Source of the DNA: Euryarchaeota archaeon UBA495
GTDB taxonomy: Archaea > Thermoplasmatota > Poseidoniia > Poseidoniales > Poseidoniaceae
Direction of reading: 5' to 3'
DNA: 10,433 nt
Assembly: GCA_002496845.1 (NCBI GenBank)
Contig: DALQ01000046.1
Location: 1 to 10,433 of the forward strand
Shown: positions 1 through 6,900 of the stretch, piece by piece
How the letters are laid out: each line of letters begins with the position of its first letter
Numbering within the stretch: the stretch's first letter is position 1
The notes under the pieces: generated by a model
Database searches by the model: none
Told to the model about the DNA's origin: nothing
The model's input: only the letters and a program-made list of their open reading frames with translations
Program-made: the position numbers and the translations under genes

Positions 1-261
1 ACTCGCAGGGACGTCGCGAAGGTCTGCGCGTCCGGTGCTGAATGTTGAGCCGGTGGCTTCGTGGTGGTACGGGTTGCCCACGCGCGTGGTGCCGTGGCCT
101 TCCGGTACGTAGTTCGAGTTCGTTGGCTGTGCGGGGGCGTCAAAGGTCAGGCCGCACACGCCGCACGCCAATTCGTCGTGGAGGTCGTCCAAGTGCAGGG
201 TGCCCCCGCAATCCGTGCAATCTCCGTGTCCTCCGCTGCTGTTTCCAATGCTTGCCTTCAT
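1..261 (-). CDS. TFB-like (transcription factor B family) zinc-ribbon protein, N-terminal part
   Basis: The first 87 codons are visible; the rest lies beyond base 1. The ATG at 261 is preceded by an AAGGAG Shine-Dalgarno motif nine bases upstream. The next upstream in-frame ATG (297) is cut off by a TGA. The protein opens with a zinc ribbon whose ligands are C15, C18, C33 and C36 (CTDC and CGVC), in the context DELACGVCGLTFD, which resembles the B-ribbon of archaeal TFB. Residues 60-73 (RVGNPYHHEATGST) resemble the TFB B-reader/linker pattern R-x-G-x-P...G-x-ST, although three residues shorter. In TFB the ribbon recruits RNA polymerase and the C-terminal cyclin folds bind TBP and BRE DNA; those folds are not in view. 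It could instead be an unrelated zinc-ribbon protein. The gene lies after the hydrolase but has its own promoter-like region. Confidence 0.6.
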   Translation of the reverse strand, partial: MKASIGNSSGGHGDCTDCGGTLHLDDLHDELACGVCGLTFDAPAQPTNSNYVPEGHGTTRVGNPYHHEATGSTFSTGRADLRDVPAS

Positions 262-270
262 ATGCTCTCA

Positions 271-276
271 CTCCTT
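271..276 (-). promoter_or_regulatory. Ribosome binding site of the TFB-like gene
   Basis: AAGGAG on the minus strand, nine bases before the ATG at 261. It fixes the start codon and shows that this mRNA carries a leader, unlike several other genes here that appear leaderless. Confidence 0.5.
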
Positions 277-313
277 ATCTTGTCTTGTGGGCAGCATGAC
301 GCCGCCCGCCCAA

Positions 314-330
314 ACAAGAAACAATCTTGT
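314..330. repeat. Inverted repeat over the predicted transcription start of the TFB-like gene
   Basis: ACAAGA (314-319) and TCTTGT (325-330) form a perfect 6-bp inverted repeat with a 5-base spacer. The 9-base word ATCTTGTCT at 324-332 recurs as a direct copy at 277-285, close to the ribosome binding site. The inverted repeat lies 14-30 bases downstream of the TATA box, over the expected start point. That is a usual place for an archaeal repressor operator. No regulator is identified. Confidence 0.35.
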
Positions 331-343
331 CTAAACGCCGACT

Positions 344-351
344 CTTATAAA
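344..351 (-). promoter_or_regulatory. TATA box for the TFB-like gene
   Basis: Minus-strand TTTATAAG, preceded by a purine-rich AAGGG that could serve as a BRE. Archaeal transcription normally starts about 25 bases downstream of the box centre, which puts the start near 322 and gives a leader of roughly 60 bases before the ATG at 261. The box lies in the 98-base gap after the hydrolase stop, so this gene can be transcribed independently of aspS and the hydrolase. Confidence 0.5.
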
Positions 352-359
352 CCCTTGGT

Positions 360-1136
360 TTAACCGGGAGACTGCGATTCTCCAATGCCAGATATGAACC
401 GTTCAAGAACAGCATCTTGAATTTCCTTTCCACATTCTTGTTGGGGGTCAATCACGGTGTAATGGTCCCCTGGGAGCCGCATCATGGTGGCGTCCACGCC
501 TCGGCTGGCGTACGCCTCTGTGCAGGCCTCGCTCATGGATGGTGGCACGTCCGCATCATGCGTCCCATGAGCCATGACCACGGGGCAGCGAGGGCTCAGA
601 TGAATGGGGTTCAGGTCCTTCCAAGGGGGGGCTTCGGACGACGGTGGTTGGCCGACCCACCGCTGAACTGCATCGCCTCCGTCGGACAAGCCCGCTTGAT
701 CTGCTTCCACGAGGTCACTGACCGCGGCTTGTGCGATGCAGAACGTTGGCGCCCGCTCCGACAAGGCCGAGAGCACAAGGGCCAGATGCCCACCTGCGGA
801 ATGGCCGATGACGGCCGTACGTGTGGCGTCCACGCCATCAAGTCCCTCGAGGTGGCCCCATGCACGCAGCGTGTCCGAGATCGTCTCTTGCCACACGCCC
901 TCGTCTTCAGGACTCCAGCGGCGGTATTCGACGTTCCACACGATGAGCCCAGCTTCGGCCAGGGCTTCGGCCATCGGGGTCATGAGGGAACGGTCGAAGG
1001 CTTGCTTCCAGAAGCCTCCATGGAGGAGCATCACGGCAGGTGTGCCTTGTTCGTTGGTGAACGGGCCCTCCTCGAGCGGAAGGTGGAGGTCGGCCACGTG
1101 ATCCGGCCCGTCGCCCCATCGAATCTCCTTGCGCAC
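360..1136 (-). CDS. Alpha/beta hydrolase, kynurenine formamidase (AFMID/BNA7)-like esterase
   Basis: A 258-residue soluble protein without signal peptide. It shows all the landmarks of the alpha/beta-hydrolase fold: oxyanion-hole motif HGGFW (39-43), nucleophile elbow GHSAGG with S113 (111-116), HGTHDADVP with the likely acid D194 (190-198), and GDHYTVID with the catalytic H225 (223-230). HGG[FY]W, GHSAG-HL and a DH-x-x-[IV] histidine block together are typical of the arylformamidase-like group. That group hydrolyses N-formylkynurenine or small esters, but the substrate here is not decided by sequence. The start codon is GTG; no ATG lies upstream in a sensible place, and the N-terminal RWGDGPDHVADLHLP already matches the family's first strand. 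It follows aspS by 38 bases on the same strand, a gap with a run of seven C on the coding strand, so co-transcription is likely. No other kynurenine-pathway gene is nearby. Confidence 0.85.
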   Translation of the reverse strand: MRKEIRWGDGPDHVADLHLPLEEGPFTNEQGTPAVMLLHGGFWKQAFDRSLMTPMAEALAEAGLIVWNVEYRRWSPEDEGVWQETISDTLRAWGHLEGLDGVDATRTAVIGHSAGGHLALVLSALSERAPTFCIAQAAVSDLVEADQAGLSDGGDAVQRWVGQPPSSEAPPWKDLNPIHLSPRCPVVMAHGTHDADVPPSMSEACTEAYASRGVDATMMRLPGDHYTVIDPQQECGKEIQDAVLERFISGIGESQSPG

Positions 1137-1174
1137 GGCAAGCCGTTGCGGAGGGGGGGCGTCAACCTGTCGGC

Positions 1175-2584
1175 TCAGGGACAGAAGCGGCGCCGGTCAC
1201 GCGGGAAGAGCACCGTTTCGCGCACGTTCTTGGCGCCGGTGAGCACCATCAGGATGCGCTCCACGCCGAGGCCCCAGCCTGCGTGCGGAGGCACGCCATG
1301 GCGGAAGCCAGCCACATAGAATTCGAATTCTTCAGGATCGAGGTCCATGTCCCGGAGGTTGTCGCAGAGGACGTCAATGCGGTGTTCTCGCTGGCCCCCA
1401 GAGGTCATTTCATCCCGGCCAAAGTTCAGGTCGAAACCACGGCTCAGTTGGCGTCCAGTGGAACCCTCCTCCCCTTCGACTTGGTGGATGTAGAAGGGTT
1501 TGAGATCCATGGGCCATCGTGGAATGAAGTAGAACTGAGGGAGGCCTTGAGCCAGCAAGTCGCTGTTCTCGGCGTCGATGTCGTCGCCCCACTCGATGGA
1601 ACCGCCGCGCTCTTTGATGATGCGGATGGCGTCGTCGTATTCCACCCTCGGGAAGGGCAACTCGGGGACGATGACCTCGATGGCTTCCTCGTCCTGAGAT
1701 GCACGCCATGCGTTGATGGATTCAATGTGTCCTTGGCAAGCAGCATCGTTGGCAACCGAGGACCAGATGTGGTGGAGCATGCGTTCAAGCACGCCCATCA
1801 CGTCATCATCGGTGGACCACGACGATTCGATGTCGAACGAAATGAACTCGTTGAGGTGGCGGTACGTGTCGTGCTTTTCTGCCCGGAATGCAGGTCCGAT
1901 TTCGAACACGCGCTCGAGGCCACCGCTCATGCACAACTGCTTGAACAACTGCGGAGATTGGTTCAGGAACGCTGGGGTGTCGAAGTACATCATTGGGAAG
2001 AGGTCCGTGCCGCCTTCTGTGGCTGTGGCGACGATCTTTGGCGTGTGGGTTTCGATGAAACCCTCGGTGATCAGGTGCTCGCGACCGTACTGAAGCACCT
2101 TCGCGCGCAACCTGAACATGGCGTTCACGTGCGCTCGACGAAGGTCGAGGAATCGGTTGTCAAGACGCGTGTCCAGGCCAACCCCCACCGTGTCGGTGAC
2201 CCCGAGGGGGAGCGGTGCTTCTGCTTCGGCGAGGACGGCCAGGGACGTGGCGAGCACTTCGTAGGCCGGCGGCGGTGGTGCCTCGCCTTCCTTGGTCTTC
2301 GGGGGCCGCTTTTGAGCGACCGTTCCTGTGACGGTCAGGGTGCTCTCGCGGGTCAGGCCTTGCAGGAGGCTCAACTGTTCCTCGCCAAGGGTGTCCGATT
2401 TTGCGAAGACTTGGGTCATCCCGGTGCCGTCCCGAAGGTCAGCAAAACAGATGGCGCCCTTTCCGCGGCTGGCGTGCAGGAAGCCTGCAACGGTGACCTC
2501 TTGGCCAATCAAACCGGCGCCTTCGCGTTGAATCTGCCCAAGGGTGTGGGTGCGGTACGCCGTCGGGTGCCACGTCTCGTCCAT
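1175..2584 (-). CDS. aspS: Aspartyl-tRNA synthetase, archaeal type, probably non-discriminating
   Basis: A 469-residue class II synthetase that attaches aspartate to tRNA-Asp. An OB-fold anticodon-binding domain spans about residues 10-120. The catalytic domain includes TPKIVATATEGGTDLFP (181-197) and FLNQSPQLFKQ (206-216). Motif 2 is FRAEKHDTYRHLNEF (233-247), and motif 3 is GWGLGVERILMVLTG (436-450), ending in NVRETVLFPRDRRR (453-466). Length and motifs match archaeal/eukaryotic AspRS, not the longer bacterial enzyme with its GAD insertion. H37 in AGFLH and prolines at 94-95 occupy positions that, as I recall from archaeal AspRS work, are His and Pro in non-discriminating enzymes. Such enzymes also charge tRNA-Asn for GatCAB. 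The ATG at 2584 is chosen because the OB domain begins soon after. An ATG at 2656 would add 24 basic residues and would run through the palindrome. The stop is TGA. Confidence 0.93.
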   Translation of the reverse strand: MDETWHPTAYRTHTLGQIQREGAGLIGQEVTVAGFLHASRGKGAICFADLRDGTGMTQVFAKSDTLGEEQLSLLQGLTRESTLTVTGTVAQKRPPKTKEGEAPPPPAYEVLATSLAVLAEAEAPLPLGVTDTVGVGLDTRLDNRFLDLRRAHVNAMFRLRAKVLQYGREHLITEGFIETHTPKIVATATEGGTDLFPMMYFDTPAFLNQSPQLFKQLCMSGGLERVFEIGPAFRAEKHDTYRHLNEFISFDIESSWSTDDDVMGVLERMLHHIWSSVANDAACQGHIESINAWRASQDEEAIEVIVPELPFPRVEYDDAIRIIKERGGSIEWGDDIDAENSDLLAQGLPQFYFIPRWPMDLKPFYIHQVEGEEGSTGRQLSRGFDLNFGRDEMTSGGQREHRIDVLCDNLRDMDLDPEEFEFYVAGFRHGVPPHAGWGLGVERILMVLTGAKNVRETVLFPRDRRRFCP

Positions 2585-2605
2585 GCTCCGGCCGCGTCCT
2601 TGACG

Positions 2606-2613
2606 CTCATCAA
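2606..2613 (-). promoter_or_regulatory. Weak TATA-like element for aspS
   Basis: Minus-strand TTGATGAG, centred about 26 bases before the aspS ATG at 2584. The spacing fits a leaderless transcript and the word resembles TTTGATAAG upstream of the gene at 8911, but it is two changes away and only weakly AT-rich. Confidence 0.2.
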
Positions 2614-2628
2614 GCCATCGTCGAGAAA

Positions 2629-2646
2629 GCCTTGACCGGTCAAGGC
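2629..2646. repeat. Perfect 18-bp palindrome between aspS and metK
   Basis: GCCTTGACCGGTCAAGGC is identical to its own reverse complement. Outside it, GAAA (2625-2628) is mirrored by TTTC (2651-2654) after a short offset. It lies in the 97-base divergent region, just upstream of the TATA-like element of metK and upstream of that of aspS, where one dimeric regulator could act on both genes. It could also form an RNA hairpin if aspS started at 2656. Confidence 0.6.
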
Positions 2647-2650
2647 GACC

Positions 2651-2659
2651 TTTCATATG
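2651..2659 (+). promoter_or_regulatory. TATA-like element for metK
   Basis: TTTCATATG, centred 27 bases before the metK ATG at 2682. No Shine-Dalgarno motif precedes that ATG. The spacing predicts transcription beginning at or beside the start codon, that is, a leaderless mRNA. The CATATG core reads the same on both strands. Confidence 0.35.
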
Positions 2660-2681
2660 CGTCGGTTCCGGGGCCACGGTC

Positions 2682-3914
2682 ATGACCGCCGAACTCTTCA
2701 CCTCCGAATCGGTGACTTCGGGCCACCCAGACAAGCTCTGCGACGCAATTTCTGATGCAATCGTCGATGCCTGTTTGGCCGTAGATGCAAACGCACGCGT
2801 GGCCGTGGAAACCCTCGTCAAGGGTGCTCCAGAGAAGAGCATCATCGTGCTTGCGGGTGAAGTCTCCCTGCACGGCACCGCGCCAGATTACGCGTCCCTC
2901 GCACGTTCCGCAGCCGCAGCCATCGGCTACACCGACCACGCCATCGGGATGGACGCCACCGATCCAGCCCTCACCGACGTCCACGTTCACATCACCACCC
3001 AAGCCGCCAACATCGCACAAGGCGTCAACGACCTTGGCGAAGCCCAAGGGGCGGGCGACCAGGGCCTCATGTTTGGCTACGCATGCGACGAAACCGAAGC
3101 CTATGCCGGCCTGAAGGGCCGCTACTTCCCCCTTGCCGCGGCGCTTTCTCAGCGCCTGACGCGCCGCTTGACCGCCGTTCGAGAGAACGGCGTGCTCCCA
3201 TGGGCTCGTCCTGACGGAAAGTCGCAAGTGACCGTCCGCTACGAAGACGGCTCTGCGCCTGTGGTCGATACGGTGGTCATCGCCATTCAGCACGACAACG
3301 CTCTCATTGACGTTCACGGCAGCGAGGAAGCAGAAAGCGCGTTCATCCGAGCGGAAATCCGTTCGAAGGTGGTCGAAGAGGCCATTCCTGCTGAACTTCT
3401 CCCTGAGGACTACCGTCTCGTGGTCAACGGAACAGGACGCTTTGCCGACCCCGGTGGCCCTCACGCAGATGCAGGTCTGACGGGTCGGAAGATCATCGTC
3501 GACACCTACGGCGGCATGGGCCGTCATGGTGGCGGTGCGTTCTCGGGCAAGGATCCCTCCAAGGTGGACCGCTCGGCAGCTTACGCCGCCCGCTGGGCCG
3601 CCAAGCACGTCGTTGCGGCCGGTTTGGCCACGAAGTGTGAGATTCAACTGGCCTACGTCATCGGCGTCGCCGAGCCCGTGAGCCTTCGTGCAGAATCCTT
3701 CGGCACGGCGCGGATGGACGACAACGCGTTGTCCTCCCTAGTGCGCGACGTGTTCGATTTCCGTCCAGCATCCATCGCATCTCGCCTTGACCTGTTGCGC
3801 CCGATCTATGCGCCCACCGCCGCAGGCGGTCACTTCGGCCGCCAAGCGGGCGACGACGGGACCTTCCCTTGGGAAGCCCTTGACCAAGGCATCCTCGACG
3901 CCCTCCGTGCTTGA
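2682..3914 (+). CDS. metK: S-adenosylmethionine synthetase (methionine adenosyltransferase), bacterial type
   Basis: A 410-residue cytoplasmic enzyme that makes S-adenosylmethionine from methionine and ATP. The MetK signatures are in order: FTSESVTSGHPDK (6-18), with H16 and D18 at the ATP/Mg site, GAGDQGLMFGYACDET (123-138), DGKSQVTVRY (178-187), GGPHADAGLTGRKIIVDTYGG (258-278), and the phosphate loop GGGAFSGKDPSKVDRSAAY (283-301) with K290 and K294. These belong to the bacterial/eukaryotic family. The separate archaeal MAT family found in most archaea lacks this motif set. The protein is somewhat longer than the roughly 384 residues of E. coli MetK. The ATG at 2682 is chosen because the conserved FTSESV block begins five residues later. 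It is divergent from aspS, and the surface-protein gene follows after 74 bases on the same strand. Its product is the methyl donor for enzymes such as the TrmI encoded at 8029-8820. Confidence 0.96.
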   Translation: MTAELFTSESVTSGHPDKLCDAISDAIVDACLAVDANARVAVETLVKGAPEKSIIVLAGEVSLHGTAPDYASLARSAAAAIGYTDHAIGMDATDPALTDVHVHITTQAANIAQGVNDLGEAQGAGDQGLMFGYACDETEAYAGLKGRYFPLAAALSQRLTRRLTAVRENGVLPWARPDGKSQVTVRYEDGSAPVVDTVVIAIQHDNALIDVHGSEEAESAFIRAEIRSKVVEEAIPAELLPEDYRLVVNGTGRFADPGGPHADAGLTGRKIIVDTYGGMGRHGGGAFSGKDPSKVDRSAAYAARWAAKHVVAAGLATKCEIQLAYVIGVAEPVSLRAESFGTARMDDNALSSLVRDVFDFRPASIASRLDLLRPIYAPTAAGGHFGRQAGDDGTFPWEALDQGILDALRA

Positions 3915-3929
3915 GCAGAAGCACCGCTT

Positions 3930-3951
3930 CCATCGGACGAAAGTCCGGTGG
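3930..3951 (+). other. RNA hairpin with GAAA tetraloop in the metK-surface gene gap
   Basis: CCATCGGAC (3930-3938) pairs with GTCCGGTGG (3943-3951) in a 9-bp stem with one T-G wobble, closed by a GAAA (GNRA) tetraloop. It begins 15 bases after the metK stop and is followed by a compact inverted repeat, GCCTC-AA-GAGGC (3951-3962). A second GAGGC at 3971-3975 and a second CATCGG at 3978-3983 would allow alternative pairings. No T-run follows, so it does not look like a terminator. It may be a processing or stability element, or act on translation of the gene starting at 3989. Confidence 0.5.
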
Positions 3952-3988
3952 CCTCAAGAGGCATTGGCCCGAGGCGACATCGGTTCCA

Positions 3989-6900
3989 ATGACGACAGAA
4001 CGCCGCTCCGCCGTCGTCCTCGTGGTTTCTCTCTTGCTTGTCAGCCTCTCTCCGGTCATCGGTTCGGCGGCGGCAGACGATGCCATCCATTTGTCCGTTG
4101 ACGTTCAGCACGTCGTCCTCTCGCCCGGTGGGGCGGCCAACGTGACGCTGACTGTCCTCAACAACGGGTCGTCCATTGACAGCTTCACCGTTGAGGTGGA
4201 TGACGCTTCGCTTCATCCGTCGTGGGAGGTCCTCGCTTTGGACGAAAACGTCACCAACGTGTTTCCTACGTGGTCAAAGAACACCACCATCGTGGTCCGC
4301 TTGGATGGAACGGGCTTGCCCTCCCACGCCGACACCGTCGATCTCGTGGTCTCCGATGCCGACGGCACCGCTGAGACCCGCCTGACCCTCGCCCTCTCGG
4401 TGGCGGAATTGACCGCGCCTCGAATCGAGGCTTCCGGGGCAGGAAACGGAGGGTTGGTCGTGCTCCAACCCGGCGATGTTGTCGATGTGACGGTGCCCGT
4501 GCACAACGATGGAAACGTCGTTGACACGATGCTGCTGGAGGTCAACGCCAACCCCGACCTCGCCGGATTCTGGGCCAACTGGTCCTCCACGGGTGGAACC
4601 ACCAACGTCTCGGAGAACGTGACAGGAAACACCTCGACGACCACGCCATCGGCGGAGGTCTTGATGTACGGCAACTCCTACACTGCTGCGAACGGGCTTA
4701 GTGGATTGCTGCAGGCCCTTCTGCGCGAAGTCGGTGACGCCAACGTCTCGGCCAACGCTGGAGGTGGGATGACCCTCGAAGGGCACCGGGCCAAGGTCAA
4801 CGCGAGCGGGGATGCTTGGAACACGTCGCTGAGCAACCAAGCCTGGGACCTCGTGGTGCTTCAGGATCAATCTCAGATTCCCGGGTTCCCTCGCACGCAG
4901 TCGGAATGGATCGACTCCCGGGACGCAGCCGTTGCCTTGGGCGAGCGCGTGGAAGACGAAGGATCCGAACTCATGCTGATGATGACGTGGGGTCGTCGCT
5001 CTGGCGATTCGATGAACACGGCGCGTTTCCCAAACTTCACCGCCATGAACAACCACCTCTTGCAAGGGTACCTTGACTATGCAGACAACGTCACTGCTGC
5101 CCACCCCACCGCTGCTGTGTACGTGGCTCCCGTGGGCCTGGCGTTCGCCAAGATTCACGATGACATTCAGGCGGCTGGAACCGATCCGGATCAGACGGGG
5201 ACGCTCTTCCATGACCTCTACACAAGCGACGGGTCTCACCCGTCCATCCATGGCTCCTACCTTGCGGCGGCCACCTTGCACGCTGCGATTCATGGGGGTT
5301 CTCCCGTTGGGCTTACCCTGCCCACTGGCATCAACGCCAGCGCTGGGCAGACGTTGCAAATGGCCGCGGCACACGCGGTTTTCAACGCGACCTCGACGTG
5401 GACCTATCCTTGGACGTCCAGCGGAACGGGCACGTCCTCAACCGCCGTCGTTGGCGGCGACCTCTTGGCGCTGTTCAACGACGACGTCTTGGAAAACGTC
5501 AGCGCCTTTGGCTCGCAGAGCGCAACGCTCCGGCTTGAGGTGGCTCCAAACGCGATGCCGGCAGACGTTGGGCTCGACCTTGTGGTGGCGTCCACCAAAG
5601 GGAACATTACGTCCAGCAGCACGCTCGTGGTGCGTATTGAAGCGGTGCCTGACCTTTCCATTGGGAACATTGACTCCTCCGAAGTGTTGCCGTTTGGGCA
5701 GGCTTCGACGACCTCTGTCGACGTGGTGAACACCGGTACTTCGGCGGCCGATTGGTCGTGGGAACTCGGTGCATCTGGAGCCGCGAATTGCGTCTGGGAC
5801 CTGTTGGATCTCACCACCTCGTTCAGTGCACCCGGAGAAACCGCCACAGTCGGCCTCACGGTGGAGGTCCCACCTGCTTCATCTTGGCCGTCAGGTGTTC
5901 AGGAAGTTTGTGAGGTGGACCTGATCGGATCCTGGGCCAACGATAGCTCCGTGCGCGTGGTTCGTACGGTTGGCTTCGTGGTCGACGAACGCATCGACAC
6001 CACCCTCGAAACGCCCACCACGGTGAGCGTGGACGTGGACGATGGAACGGACTGGCAAACGACCTTCCAGAACGCGGGTTCTCATGATTTGAGCGTGACC
6101 ATGACCATGATGGCGCCAACAGCGCCTTCTCCAGCGTGTGACGGTCGAATGACGACCACCTTCACTTCACCTGCGACGCAGACCGTGGTGGCCGGTTCCA
6201 CGGGCGTGTGGTCGTTGCGCAGCGAAGTCATCGAAGTCCAAGCGTGCGTGCTCGTCCTCGAAGCCTCGTCCGTTCATGGCGCGGTCATGCAAGAGGTGGC
6301 CTTGGCCCCCGCCGACCATGGAGCCCTCCTCATCGAAGGCCCTGCGGACGCGCGTGTCATGGTTGAAGCGGGCTCCTCTTCTCCGTTGAACCTCAGCCTG
6401 ACGAGCATTGGAACGGAAGACCTCGATCTTTCGGTGAGCACGTCCGGTTTGCCCGGCGGTGTGTCACTCGACGGCCTTCCCGAGGCCGGTGCATTGCTTC
6501 TGACCTCAGCCTCGTCCTCCGCCTTGCTCTCCCTGGTGGTCACCGCGGAGGCCGAAGCCTCCACGGGCGACCATGAGGTGACGCTGACCTTCACCGATGG
6601 TGAACACGGAACGTGGACGATCGACGTCGACGTGCAGGTCTCAACCCGTCGCGGTGTTGACGTGATTGCCACGTCCGGAAGCGGACAAGGCGATGCGGTT
6701 CCTGCAGACCCCGATGTGCCATATCCAGGGGCCCTGACGCTTGGCGGATTGGCTGAAGTGGCCACGACCATGACCGTGGTGAACACAGGGGCCATGCCAG
6801 CCACCTTTGTGCTCAGTGGGCACAGCAGCGATGGCGGGCAAGCGCTCCTCGTGAACTTCGATCAGGACGTCGTCACCCTTGCGGCAGGGGCCAGTGCCGT

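Noticed and set aside
61..363. Plus-strand frame at the left edge
   Set aside because: Antisense to the zinc-ribbon gene, which has ordered cysteine pairs, a ribosome binding site and a TATA box.
907..1119. 70-codon frame starting at an ATG (1119) with AAGGAGA just upstream
   Set aside because: The purine-rich word is codons 3-5 of the hydrolase and the frame lies wholly inside that gene; the product is low-complexity Arg/Pro-rich.
1152..1160. Run of seven G (C on the coding strand) as a frameshift site between aspS and the hydrolase
   Set aside because: It lies after the aspS stop and before the hydrolase start, and both proteins are complete without any shift.
417..1319. 300-codon open frame on the plus strand, opposite the hydrolase
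   Set aside because: The minus-strand hydrolase has a full catalytic triad; the antisense product shows no motif and overlaps two real genes.
1283..2635. 450-codon open frame on the plus strand, opposite aspS
   Set aside because: It is the antisense shadow of aspS, whose motifs cover the same bases; the translation has no recognisable domain.
2640..3647. 335-codon open frame opposite metK
   Set aside because: GC-rich antisense shadow; metK is unambiguous.
3911..3988. TTG start for the surface protein, overlapping the end of metK
   Set aside because: It would place 26 residues ahead of a clear signal peptide; the ATG at 3989 starts that peptide directly.
3915..3988. SAM riboswitch after metK
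   Set aside because: The stem and GAAA loop are real, but I cannot match the conserved core of any SAM riboswitch class, and the element lies downstream of metK.
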